Shown in pieces: positions 1 to 10,560 of a stretch of 64,000 nt of DNA; position 1 is the stretch's first letter; each line of letters begins with the position of its first letter. Below the pieces are notes generated by a model. That model was not told the origin of the DNA, ran no database searches, and saw only the letters and a list, made by a program, of their open reading frames with translations. A program made the position numbers and the translations under genes. Source of the DNA: Scilla litardierei (taxonomy: Eukaryota; Streptophyta; Magnoliopsida; Asparagales; Asparagaceae). The DNA lies in contig CM061140.1 of the NCBI GenBank assembly GCA_030789695.1, positions 171,826,319-171,890,318 of the forward strand. Reading direction: 5' to 3'.

Positions 1-230
1 CACGTGCCAGACTTGAAAAAGAGTTTGATTTCTATTTAAGCTTTAGTAGGACTTAGGTGTAGAACGGTAATCAAAGGTGATTTATTGAAAGTGTTCAAGG
101 GTTCTATTTTCGTGATGTACTCTTCATCAGGGGACGTCAGGATTCCAGAGGCGGCCAAGGTCCTAGAAAGTACAGGGGTCACTCAAGATCTAAATCACGA
201 GGGTGCAAGGACAAGTATCTCTCAATTGGT
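1..230 (+). pseudogene. Scrambled Tork-like copia fragment (protease linker then gag-like basic stretch)
   Basis: Bases 1-125 translate to a peptide starting HVPDLKKSLIS, with one stop, then a stretch like KGDLLKVFKGSIFVM. This matches the segment between the aspartic protease and the GAG-pre-integrase domain of Tork-type Ty1/copia polyproteins. Bases about 150-225 encode a basic RKYRGHSRSKSRGCKDK-like stretch that looks like the region before a copia gag zinc knuckle. That order (protease before gag) is wrong for an intact element, so rearrangement is likely. Very short and degenerate; the lineage call is tentative. Confidence 0.4.
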
Positions 231-733
231 TATTATATTCACTCACTCCTATGTTTTATAGTTCTCCTAGCACTAGTTGTTGTCGTTTCTCTACCTCCCA
301 CACTTTTTTGATCATGACAAAGGGGGAGAGAAATAACCAAGAAAATAATTCATGTGCCACTATAAGTTTAAAAACATTTTCCATGAACTATAGCATTTCA
401 AACTTAATGTTGAAACCATTGTACGATTCAGGAGGAGTATTGATATTTGAACTGGATTTTTAATCTCACATTCCATTACAATTGGTATGCTTTCATTCTT
501 CATGCATCATTTCACTACATCATGACGTGTATTCATTTATGCTTAAGATTATAAATCAATTATACACATTCCATGTGTTACACACGCAATTGATATGCAT
601 TGATGTCTCATTTTATAATTGATTAAATGGACTAATTTGATTCGCATCAATGCAGGGAAAGTAAGTATTTAATTTTCGTGTATAACTATTATCCTTGTTT
701 ATGTTTGTTTGTCGTCATCAAAAATGGGGAGAA
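231..733 (+). other. 3' internal end of a SIRE-like copia element, ending in a polypurine tract
   Basis: This stretch is non-coding except for short decayed frames. Bases 690-733 read like the conserved end of SIRE/Maximus elements: a TTTGTCGTCATCAAAAA-type stretch followed by the purine tract ATGGGGAGAA, directly abutting the TGTTGAGT start of the LTR at 734. It therefore marks the 3' side of an upstream element whose body lies outside the window or is lost. Confidence 0.55.
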
Positions 734-2595
734 TGTTGAGTATTGGATTCGCCAATTTGGTTTTGATGATGAGCAAACATAATTAATTATGACTAATCCC
801 CTATTTTGTAGCTAATGAAAGCATCGTCAATTCAACCCAAGGAATATCAAATATGCCGATGGCTAAAGTCAATGATAAAAGGAAATTAAATAAAATACTC
901 ATGGAATCAAACAGAAGTCTTCAAGGCATTCAATAGGAAGTGAAGGGTATAAATGTGTAATTGTTTCATTTCTTCATATTCTTATTGAATTAGAATGTTA
1001 AGTCTTGAATAGACTTGATAGATTCACATTCATATCATACACAAAAACCTTAGTACATTCATAAGTGAATCCCGTAGGGTTAGAACTTATAAAAGCTCGA
1101 AGTAGAGTTTATCAGCCTCCCCAGACGCCTGGTGCTTGTCACCCAGACGTCTGACGTGCATGAATTTTACAATGGCTAAGCCCTAACCCAGAACAGACGT
1201 CTGAAGTTATCATTCCAGACGTCTGCACAGTGAGTCAGACGTTTGGGCAATGAACTCCAGACGGCTGGTGCTTTATGAGCTAAAACTCCAGTAGCTCAAT
1301 TTCCACAGACAGACTGATCAGACGTCTGAAGTTAGTACTCCAAACGTCTGCATAGTGAGACAAACTCCCGGGTAATAACTCCAGATGTCTGGCTCTTGTA
1401 GTCCAATATTTCAAGTAACTTTGTTCATGTAGTCTGACTGATCAGACGTCTGAAGTTATCATCACAGATGTCTGCAAAGTGAGATAGACGTATGGTTGTT
1501 GAACTCCATACGTCTGGCATTTTATTAAGTCAAAATTCTAGTAAACTCTATTTCTCCCAAACTGACTAATCAAACGTCTGAAGCTTTACTTCGAGACGTC
1601 TACACAATGGCACAGATACCTGGACGTTGAACTCCAGACGTCTGTCCACTATCGACTGGCATTTCCAGTAACTCTGATCTTGGACCCAGTCAGATCAGGC
1701 ATCTAAAGCTATGGACCCAGACGTCTGCATAGTACCCCAGACTTCTGGGAAGCCTTCTTCAGGCGTCTGGACTAGCCGTATGACAGCATTAATTACCATG
1801 TCAGCCAGTACTCTAGGCGACTGGCTAGTCTACTCTAGTTGACTGGTGACTATGTGTTATCTCTGTTAAGAGCCGTTTACATCATTTAATGCTTGAGAGC
1901 TTTGTAGGATCTTGGTACGATTCTTGAACTTTATAAATAGGGTTTGTTGGCATTTATTTCAGAACTCTTGGAACATTTAGCAAATAAATTCCTTACATTG
2001 AATAGCATTCAAATCTCCAACAAGCTCCCAAGCTCAATCTTCTACACTTGTCTTCAAAAGCATTAAAGCACTCAAAGCTGATATTCATCCTAGCTTTGTT
2101 CCTCATTTGAGACAAGTATTAAGTGATCATATTTCATCATATACTTTCATCATTTAGAACACATCACACACCTCTTTGCCTCATACTATTAAGTCATTAT
2201 TCAAGGCATATGTTGTGTAATTGATTTCATATTGAAATGTTTCAACTCTCCTCTTTTCTTTGTTGAGATTATTCTCGATTTGTGAGAGTGAACCATTCCC
2301 GGGTTGTGGGAAGTAATGATAAAGGTTGTATTGGATTTACACTTGTTGGTATTTGGCAAGTGGAAAATTAGTGTATACTAATCACTAGCAGGATTTGCTA
2401 TTAGGTTGGTGGAATAGGATTCCAGGGAGTCGAGACTTGCTATTTGTTTGCGTTTGCAATTTTTGTGTTATCAAATTATCTATTCCGCACTTTTAGTTGC
2501 ATTAGGGGTTTTAATTAGGCGTAAATTCATTTTTATTATCATAAAACACTATTCACCCCTCATCTGCTGTTTTTCCCATAGTTTCAGGTCCTACA
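734..2595 (+). mobile_element. SIRE/Maximus-like copia LTR
   Basis: The LTR starts TGTTGAGTATTGG after a polypurine tract and ends TCCTACA directly before a tRNA-Met-type primer binding site. The opening TTTGGTTTTGATGATGAGCAAAC is typical of SIRE-type LTRs. A TATA-like box (TTATAAATAG) lies at 1931-1940, and the U3 part holds a palindrome array at 1121-1850. Both flanks are internal element sequence: PPT on the left, PBS and gag on the right. The LTR could be shared by two tandem copies or be the 5' LTR of the right-hand element joined to a truncated one. About 1.86 kb, long as expected for SIRE. Confidence 0.8.
1121..1850 (+). repeat. Palindrome array with core CAGACGTCTG in LTR U3
   Basis: About twenty copies of a 10-bp perfect palindrome, CAGACGTCTG, or one- to two-base variants (CAGACGCCTG, CAGATGTCTG, CAAACGTCTG) recur at 20-50-bp intervals. 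Seven copies are exact. Copies thin out after 1770 into weaker forms (GGCGACTGG, TTGACTGG). The array ends 80-160 bp before the LTR's TATA-like box. The central GACGTC is an ACGT-core site of the kind plant bZIP factors bind; that role is inference. Confidence 0.85.
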
Positions 2596-2596
2596 A

Positions 2597-2612
2597 TTGG
2601 TATCAGATTGAG
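2597..2612 (+). promoter_or_regulatory. Primer binding site, tRNA-Met type (copia)
   Basis: TTGGTATCAGATTGAG follows the LTR end by one base. It matches the plant initiator tRNA-Met primer site of copia elements (TGGTATCAGAGC) except near the 3' side. Confidence 0.75.
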
Positions 2613-2621
2613 GTATTAACT

Positions 2622-3651
2622 ATGAAAATTACCGACAACAACGACCGTGACAGTGCTTCATCCATTGCCTAAGGACAATCCACCATTCAGCCTCATTTAT
2701 TCAACGAATCAAATTTTGGCTATTGGAAGGCCCGAATGATGTTATTTCTCAAGATCACTTGGAGAAAAGTGGAGAAAGAGTACATAGAACCCTTAGAAGA
2801 AGACTTCAACAAGTGGACCCCGTTCAAGTGACCGCAGAGGCAAACAATGCAAAAGAGATGAACGCACTTATTTGTGCGTTAACGGTGTCGGAGTTCAACA
2901 AGGTGTCAAACTGCACGTCCGCATACCAGAATTAGAACCATCCCCTAGTCACACTTAAAGGGACCACTCAGGTGAAACTAACCATGTTTTTGTACAACGT
3001 TATGAGATGTTTCAAATGCAGGATAAAGAGAAAATCTCAAGCATGTACGCTAGATTCACGAACATTGTGAATGACTTGGAAGCACTTGGAAAGACATACA
3101 TCCAAGTAGAGAAAGTTCAGAAGCTAATCATGGCCGTCACTCCAGAATGGGAGAAGAAAACCATAGCCATTGAAGAAGGGAATGACATGTCCACATACAC
3201 CATGGAAGACTTTATTGGCAACCTCATTGCCTATGAGGTTAGGAAGGAAGACAGAGAGCAAAGGGATGCTCAAAGTGGTCTAGCCAAACCAAAGAAGAAA
3301 TCCATTGCTTTCACAGTCACATCAGATAATGAAAAATCCAATGATGAGATGGACTTGGGGTCCATGACTCTCATGGCCTGGAATTTCCAACGGGTCTTCC
3401 AGAAAGGTAATTTCAAACCTAAGAACAAATTTGATTCTACTAACAATTCCTCTTTGTGTTATAAATGTAATAAGCCAGGGCACGTTAAGAAGGATTGCAA
3501 TATGCTAAAAAATAAGAAGTGGAAAGCTCCAAAGTACCAGATGGGAGATATGTACAAAGAGAATAAGAAGAATGGCTTGATAGGAACATGGGGTGACTCT
3601 AGCAAAGATTCGAGTAGCGATGACTCGGATGATGAAAATGAAGATATTTAG
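2622..3651 (+). pseudogene. Decayed gag of SIRE-like copia with CCHC zinc knuckle
   Basis: Gag binds element RNA and forms virus-like particles in the cytoplasm. The reading starts at the ATG at 2622, 25 bp after the PBS. A stretch with FNESNFGYWKARM is the usual N-terminal signature of copia gag. Stops and frameshifts break 2670-3006. From 3007 an open 214-codon frame carries the UBN2-type helical domain and a complete CCHC knuckle (CYKCNKPGHVKKDC, about 3,454-3,500). An acidic serine-rich tail (SSKDSSSDDSDDENED) runs into the inserted gypsy LTR at about 3652 and resumes after 4915. The combination fits the SIRE/Maximus lineage. Confidence 0.8.
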
Positions 3652-4915
3652 TATATTTTTAGTGAGGTTATTCCATGCATAATGTCACACAAATTTCCAC
3701 TTTAATTCTCATTTCATCATATTATCTTTTTTCTCCTCTAAGACATGAGCCACATGCTCCTTAGCTAAAGTGGGATTCGTCCTCTTGCGCTGGCGTCTCG
3801 AATCCACTATTTCGATGCTTAACAGCGCCTCTGGTCGCATTATCGTTCACTTTCACTCATTGGGTGTTTGTGCACGTTTTAGGTGGAAATGAAGCTAAAA
3901 AGAGCCTAAATGATGTGAGTGCGCGAGGAGAAGCGAGACGAAGCGATGGAGTTTAATTCATAAAGATTCGGGAGATTTCGGCCCCACACAACCGAGTGTG
4001 TCACCCCACACGGTCGTTTGGGTTGACACAGCAAGAGCAGCCAAAGGGGTGTCATACGCAACCGTGTGGTAACCACACACTATCGCGTGGACAGCCAAGG
4101 AGGGAGCCCTAAAGAACACAGCGACGCGATCGCTTGACTTCTCCACACGACTGCATCAGAACAAGAACAAAAAGAGCTGAAGTATGTAACTTGGTCAAAT
4201 CGACGCGACCGCGTCATTTCATCGATGTTGTCGTGTACCTGTAGCTGCTGGAGAGATGAAGCTAGAATGACATGGTCGTGTGGCCATCCACACGACCATG
4301 TCGTCTAAAGGAAGAGCAAAGAGCACCTAACGCACATCAGTGACGTGATCGTATGAAGCTCAAAATGACTGCGTCGATTCACGATTTCCTGAAGATTTGA
4401 AGGCCCGTTCTTGAGCTCCAGATGACACGATCACGCCGTTCATCAACGCGGTCATGTCGAATCGGATTTCCCCCAACCTGCTAGGGTTTTATGACTTCTA
4501 TTTAAGCGTTAGAGCGCCGTCGAGGAGGAGAGGACTTGGGGCCGCGTTTTACGACAGGTTTACCCCCCTTTCATGTTTTCTAGGCGTAGGATTAGATTTA
4601 GATTAGTTTAGAACGATTTTCTCATTGATGAAGCCATAGAATTGACAACTCCTTGTATGCAACGATTGAGATAAGTGTTTATTGCTTTGTTTAATTGTGT
4701 TTTCTATTTGTTCTGCAGTTTTATTGCTCTTCCTGTTCATCTAAGTGATTCTATTAATGTTTTATAATTAGAACTTCAATCATCTCACGTAGCTAACAAT
4801 AACCTAGGACAAAACTAGTACTCAATCACCCAACCTCCCTGCGGACGACCCATACAGCGCTACGAAGACAGCCGTGCGCGTGCGGTTTATAAATGTAAAA
4901 CCCTAACAGAGAGGT
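3652..4915 (+). mobile_element. Solo-like Ty3/gypsy (Tat/Athila-type) LTR inserted in gag
   Basis: Gag coding stops at about 3651 and resumes at about 4917, so this is an insertion. Its end carries CTCCCTGCGGACGACCC followed by a CGTGCGCGTGCGG stretch and ends CCCTAACA. This layout matches the 3' ends of the other gypsy LTRs in the window (compare 63,440-63,520). A TATA-like TATTTAAG lies near 4,498. No reading frame or PBS was found, so I read it as a solo LTR. The left boundary is uncertain by about 30 bp; GAGGTT occurs at both edges as a possible target duplication. Confidence 0.6.
3970..4465 (+). repeat. Array of inverted CACGGTCGTG / GCGACCGC-type motifs
   Basis: Loosely palindromic motifs recur every 30-70 bp: CACACGGTCGT, CAACCGTGTGG, GACGCGATCGC, GACGCGACCGCGTC, CATGGTCGTGTGG paired with CCACACGACCATG, and ACGCGGTCATGTCG. 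Each combines a CGGTCG or CGACCG centre with flanking CACG/CGTG arms. The array stops about 40 bp before the TATA-like box of this LTR. Confidence 0.65.
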
Positions 4916-4916
4916 T

Positions 4917-5680
4917 GTGCATATATGCTTCATGGCGCGAGAAGACTCTCCAAAGGACTCATCAAGTGACAATGACAATGACACGGATGAGATAACCATG
5001 GATAACCTTAGATTAGCAAATGAACAACTATTTGATAAGTATCAAAAGTTATTCAACTCGTATATGTTGCTAAGGACAAACTTGCTAGTATTACCACTTC
5101 ATCCATGTTTATCACATCGTATGTTGACACTACACATGACGCACTTGTCAAGGAGAAAGTCACTTTGCTTTCTCAAAACGATTCCTTGGAAAATGAGGTT
5201 ATTTCCCTCAAATATCAATTGGACGGAATCCAAATCGTAGTGTGTGATGACGTTGAAATTGAAACACTTCGATCTCAAGACACACTCTTGGAAAATGAGA
5301 ATTTAACTCTCAAATCCTAAGTCCACGAGCTCACATCATGTGTATCCACCTTGGATACTAATATCTCTTCACTCACAAAGAGATATGAGCTCATGTCCGC
5401 CAACGTTGATAGATTCAACAAAGGCAAGGTCAAGTTGAACACTTTACTTGAAACCCAACTTTCTGCAAATCACCGCGGTGGACTTGGTTATTCAAAAGAA
5501 AGTGCTACCAGCTACCGCACATCCTATAGTGGAGCCACTATAGAATTTGTGAGGCCATCCTCCGGTGCATCCACGAGTGAAGCGCAAAACCTCTTGAGTA
5601 GTTTCTCTACCAAGACAAGCTCCATTCCGACATCACCCTCATTTGGAAAGAAACCCACCAAGTGTGGACCTCTAAAGAAG
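4917..5680 (+). pseudogene. Gag C-terminal coiled-coil part of SIRE-like copia (continued)
   Basis: Continues the gag at 2622-3651 after the inserted LTR. It begins with the CFMAREDSPKDSSSD stretch that follows the zinc knuckle in SIRE-type gag proteins. Next come heptad-like stretches (LRLANEQLFDKYQKLFNSY, EKVTLLSQNDSLENEVISL) expected to form coiled coils, and then Ser/Thr-rich sequence. At least two frame changes occur (near 5,100-5,240 and after 5,320), so no intact protein is made. Confidence 0.65.
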
Positions 5681-5689
5681 GGTCATGCA

Positions 5690-6347
5690 TGTATATACAC
5701 TAACACTCAAACACGTGGGAGAGCACATACTAGTCAAGCTCCTATATATGAGCAATTTATGCACCACGCCCTAGTGCACGTGGTAGCACACATGTGAGAC
5801 ACCCATGTGTTCACCCTCATCCACATGCAAATGCTTATGCACATTCGCCTCATACACATGCATGCTCACTCGCATGCTCTTGCACATGTTCCACATGTTC
5901 CTCATACTTGTTCATATACCCCACATGTTTCGCATGCTACACATATTCCACATTCGTATTCTTCACATTCTTATGCACACAACCCGAATGTGAAACCACA
6001 TATGTATACTCACAATGCATGCACACATCGTGCAAGATCAAATGCTAATTATCATACACCCATATTATTACTACCCACATGCACCAAACCATGAGTATGC
6101 ACAAATGCAATCACCACGTACTCACCCGCATGCCTATGTTCACCCAAATGCCTACAGGTCGCATGCTCCTCATAGAAACCCTCCTCCAATGCATGCACCC
6201 TCTAAGCATAGGACTTCCAAAACTCACTTAATTTGGGGTCCTAAGAACACTAGCACATATGCTAAAGGAATGCATATGCATCCTTATTTTAGGGATGTAG
6301 TGAATAATGTAGACTATATTGGGAAGCCTAAGTCCACTTGGACTTAG
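5690..6347 (+). repeat. CAYATGC-rich low-complexity stretch in the gag-protease linker
   Basis: The motif CAYATG/CACATGC recurs irregularly dozens of times between about 5,750 and 6,210, giving His/Pro/Thr-rich translations in all three forward frames. The 3' part (6,015-6,347) still encodes a recognisable element segment (LIWGPKNTSTYAKGMHMH and VDYIGKPKSTW). The repeat therefore lies inside the polyprotein just before the protease. Confidence 0.6.
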
Positions 6348-6479
6348 TTTCCAAAGGGCTAATCCACTTAGACCCAATATGCTTGGATACCATGTGCTTA
6401 TGGTATATTCTATAGGTACTCAAGAAGAGGAAAACGAGCAATAAAGGAAAAGATTACTCCAAATAAAAAGGATGGATAC

Positions 6480-7184
6480 TAGATAGCGGGTGTTACAGAC
6501 ATATAACGAGAGACCCAAGCTTGCTCTCCGAAATCATCCGCATCAAGAATGACGGAACGGTCACTTTCAGAGGCAATGAAAAGGGTTCCATCATAGGTAT
6601 TGGAAAAGTCGATAATCCTTCTAAACCCTTAATAGATAATGTTTATTTAGTTGATGAGTTAAATCATAATCTTATTTCCATTAGTCCACTTTTGTGATAA
6701 GGGTTACAAAGTTAATTTTGCGGATGGGTTATGTAGTATATATGATTGTAGTAACAGAAATATTTTGTTCAATGGCACACGCCATAAAGACATTTATGTG
6801 TTGGATATGCCACACACAAAACCAATGTTTTGTTGCACATACAAATGAGCTACTTCTATGGCACCGATGCTTTGGTCATGTACACTTTAAATATCTTTCC
6901 AAACTATCCAATCACAATCTAGTTAGAGGTTTTCCAAAACTTTCTTTTAATAAGAAAAGTTTTGATTCATGCCTACATGGCAAGCTTCATAAATCGTCAT
7001 TTAAGCTTAATAATGTAACCTCTACTACTAGGCCACCACTACTACTAGGCCACTAGAGCTTTTACATCTAGACTTATTTGGGCCTACTAGAGTTGCATTC
7101 TTAGGAAATGCCTTTTATGGACTTGTAGTGGATGAATTCTCTAGATTTACTTGTGTCGAGAAGCTAGATCCATTACCTAGATCC
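6480..7184 (+). pseudogene. SIRE-like copia protease to integrase start, broken
   Basis: After an obscured protease start, 6,515-6,700 encodes LLSEIIRIKNDGTVTFRG and DNVYLVDELNHNLISI. This is the post-active-site part of a copia aspartic protease. Bases 6,840-7,060 encode the GAG-pre-integrase zinc-binding region with LLLWHRCFGHVHFKYLSKL. Bases 7,060-7,150 encode the integrase start (LFGPTRVAFLGNAFYGLVV). Frameshifts lie near 6,690 and 7,050. Integrase coding stops at the solo LTR inserted at 7,185, and no continuation was found beyond it. Confidence 0.75.
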
Positions 7185-8518
7185 TGTTAGGGTTTCTTTC
7201 ATGCATAAACAGGTTTATACGCAGCGAAAAAAATAAAAACCTACTAAGGTGCATGCGTTTTCAAATTGATTTGATCAGATTACTAACCTTTTGACAATTT
7301 GAATGTATCGGACTGCTGGTGCTGCTCTACGAACGACCACCCTCTATCAGTATCCACACGCGAATGTCACGAACAAGAATTGCGAGGGTGCTAGCTCCTT
7401 CTCCGCAACTAGGGTTTCTATCTCTTTCGCTCTTCGCTTTTCACAAAAACAGGAGAGATAGATTGAATGCGTAACAAACTGAAAATTCTCTCTATATCAT
7501 ATATAGAATCCCACGTCAACCTTTAACGCTTTTCAGTTATACAACGATATCTTTAAAGATAATATCGTAACGAGATACAATATCTAACAGTTAAGAATTT
7601 CGCCTTATTAAGAATTTCAAATCAAATTCGAAATCATGTTTAAACCCTATCACATCCATTATGCTCTTTGTGTGCGACCCAATAGGCTCGTATCAAATTG
7701 GCAGTGGGTCTAATCACATTAAAAGCCCACAAGTCATAATTGGTCTCTAGCAAGACATTATAACTACCCAATTAATATGAATATCGTTAGTCCGATATTA
7801 ACCTAATCAATAGAACATGTCATAATCCTTTTGTCACACGATATTTGATTTGAACATAAGTCATAGAGAGTGTCATACTTATATTGTCCAAACATTTAAT
7901 TTCTCGCTTACTAAGTAAACTGATAAATCAAATGACATTTATTTGAGCACGGACATGCATTTCTCAGTCTTACTTATCGAGGAGCCCATTAAATATCTCT
8001 CTCATAAGAGAAGGACAAATTCCATCTTGTTCATTCACTTTCCTTTGCATAATTCACATCATGTTTAATCATAACATTTATGATTATCTGATTAAAAATA
8101 ATGTTTGGTTATGTCAAAACGTGATGTTCCTTATGTAGGAAACGGTAATGATCTCAGGTCTAAGGATTTTATGACATAAGTATTATGAGATCATTTATGA
8201 CACTGATCCATGTAATGATCTCATAGCGAGTCTATCCAGTACTTTGTTCTCCAACAAGTACCTATAAGTTTGATTTGTATCACCATACATATAATTATCG
8301 CATAATTATCAATCAAACTCATACTCGTCTTAATTCATCATTATACCTTTAACGATGAATGACTATGGATGCTTAGAATAATATAAAACAGCTATTCAAA
8401 CATTATTATAATGAAACATGCAAGCAATATAACAATAACAATAAGAGAAACATTTTATAAATGAAAAATGATATAACATAAATGTCCTAATATTTGGCCT
8501 AGGGCATAACCACTAACA
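7185..8518 (-). mobile_element. Solo LTR of an Angela/BARE-like copia, target duplication GATCC
   Basis: The element has 6-bp inverted ends (TGTTAG and CTAACA), is 1,334 bp long, and is flanked by perfect 5-bp repeats GATCC at 7,180-7,184 and 8,519-8,523. Read on the minus strand it starts TGTTAGTGGTTATGCCCTAG, close to the known Angela/BARE LTR start. It has no internal region or PBS, so it is a solo LTR left by LTR-LTR recombination. It interrupts a copia integrase. Confidence 0.85.
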
Positions 8519-8524
8519 GATCCC

Positions 8525-9054
8525 TGCAATAGCGGTGATACGCTAGCCCTAGCTCCTCCTCTTATTGATTTTTCCTAGCTATCTCCCCGCATACACTCAT
8601 CTTACTGGCTCTCACGGTCACACAAAGTACGACATCAATCTTAGGTTTCAAATCTTTACCTCCTCATATTCGACACTCGTAGGCTACACGACCTTGCGGC
8701 AATATTAAAGCACACAACAGAATGTTATGGTATAAGGTCTTTTGTACCTTGGGCATCCCCTTATTCTGTTCATCTTCTGTGTATTTATAGACTTTGGAAG
8801 TCTCTTCAGTGACGTTGGAAGGATAACGATCACCCATTATGGTGACACGATCCTTTTCCCTTAATAGGGGTAACCGTCGCCCACGCCCCAGCTGTTTATG
8901 AGCCCATTATCAATCGCACTTTTGATACGACTGAAGTCCAACGGGCAATTGGCACATGGACTTTGATTGGGTCATCTTCAAGCTTCATTCGTGGGCCTTG
9001 TGGGCTCTAATGTCATTCGAGTTAATCCCTCGAGTGCCGACCCAATGGTTTAAC
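8525..9054 (-). mobile_element. Reverse Tat/LARD-type gypsy LTR
   Basis: On the minus strand it starts TGTTAAACCATTGGGTCGG and has a TATA-like CTATAAATACA near 8,785. In composition it resembles the Tat-type LTRs at 22,865 and 40,010. The right edge is sharp: TTTAACA at 9,054 is followed at 9,057 by copia RNase H coding sequence. The left edge (TGCAATAGC at 8,525) is a guess. No matching target duplication was found, so it may be truncated. Confidence 0.5.
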
Positions 9055-9056
9055 AG

Positions 9057-9435
9057 GTCCTATTTCTTGGAGGTCAGTGCTACAATCCACAACGGCATTA
9101 TCTACAACGGAGGCCAAGTACATGGCAATCAAGGAGACTTCCAAGGAAGCTATTTGGTCGAGAGGTTTGGTAAATGAACTGGGTTGGACCTAGAGTACAT
9201 CCAAGTATTCTGTAATAGTCAAAGTGCAATTTGCTTGACCAAGAATCATGTCTATCACACAAGGACAAAACATATTGCGGTGATGTATCATAAAGTTTGT
9301 GATTGGGTCGATGATGGTGAAATTTCTATGAAGAATGTGCACACCGACGAAAATGTGGCGGATGTCTTTACTAAGCCGGTGACAAAAGAGAAGTTTGGGC
9401 ATTGCCTAGACTTGCTAAACTTCTCTTTGTGCTAG
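9057..9435 (+). pseudogene. Tork-like copia RNase H, C-terminal part
   Basis: Bases 9,059-9,170 encode ISWRSVLQSTTALSTTEAKY, the conserved STTEAKYMA segment of copia RNase H. After a one-base frameshift near 9,178, bases 9,184-9,435 encode the rest, including CNSQSAICLTKN, YHTRTKHIAV and NVADVFTKPV, ending at a natural stop. The coding starts abruptly at the end of the reverse LTR to its left; the upstream pol is missing. A PPT and LTR start follow at 9,552-9,566, confirming it is the 3' end of a copia element. Confidence 0.8.
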
Positions 9436-9565
9436 ATATGAGGAGGAGCACCTCTCCTCAGGTGGTTGGAGGTGTGATGGTGTGGTTCTCACCATGGTTA
9501 AGGTGTATGTGAAACCTTATTGATCTTCATGTGACGTGGACAAGTTTTCTCGCCAAGGTGGAGAT

Positions 9566-9960
9566 TGTTAGAGTTTGGATCCAAAACTCTAGTGTGTTAT
9601 GTGTCTTAGTGAGGGGTGTACTTATACATTACTAGGGATTGTGATCATATAAATAGTCTCTTTGTTTAGGGGTTTTTATCGTAAGAAATATCTTGTAAGA
9701 GAATAACCTAAACAAAAGGGGCTATGGAAGAGTGAGAGCTTTGAAGAAGGAGATGCAAGGGGTTGAGGATTTGAGCTTAAATCCTTGTATGGTGCCTTGG
9801 TGACTTCTAATAAAGCTTGGTAATTACTCTTCCACTCTTGTGTGTGCTTTGGTTTGTTCTTTCTCCTTTGTCTTGCATATTGTTGAGCTTGGTTGATCAG
9901 GGAAGATCCACGAAGCGGTATTATGGTGGAGATCTAGCCTATATTATGGTTTGTGGAGCT
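9566..9960 (+). mobile_element. 3' LTR (start) of Tork-like copia
   Basis: The purine stretch AAGGTGGAGAT (9,555-9,565) precedes TGTTAGAGTTTGGATCC, the usual copia PPT-LTR junction. It follows the RNase H stop by about 130 bp. An AATAAAG polyadenylation-like signal lies near 9,810. I could not fix the 3' end; a partner 5' LTR was not found. Confidence 0.6.
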
Positions 9961-10560
9961 TAAGATTGCCCGAGCCAATTCATCCCTCATCGATTCAGGG
10001 CTGACCTCGAGAGGGAACTGAGGTCCTCACATCCACCTTATAGCTCGTATCCAGCAAACTATACAAAATCACAGTTATACTATTGTTCTTGATGTGCCAC
10101 TTCATATGCAAATTTGTAAATACTACATGCTCCATCTTCTAAAAACATCCCATATACTCATCGGTCTCTAACCTAGCACTCATGACAGTCCTTTTGTCAC
10201 GTCGCAGATAATCATGATCACTACACCACGCTCCACCTTGGTCAAAACTAAGCACACATGATGCTCCGTGGTCACATCCTGAACAATCGTAAGCATTACT
10301 CTATGCTCCACGTAGAAATCCAACCAAGCACCCTTAATGCTCCCATATCATGTCCCGGACATTCGTGCTCATTACACCATTCTCCAACCGGATCCAATCA
10401 CCATGACCACCTGACAGACCTGATCGCGTACAAACCATGTGTTACATGTTCATCGCCTCGGGCTCACACCCAGTGGCACAAATCACCACAAGTGCACGGT
10501 GCTTGCAGTATATAAAGATTGTCGAACTCTAAGGAGGCAGTTGTTTAGTGTTTAGCTTAT
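9961..10560. other. Unassigned non-coding stretch
   Basis: No coherent coding, LTR ends or repeats recognised. The only open frame (10,258-10,515) is short, His/Ser/Pro-rich and resembles no family I know. Confidence 0.4.
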
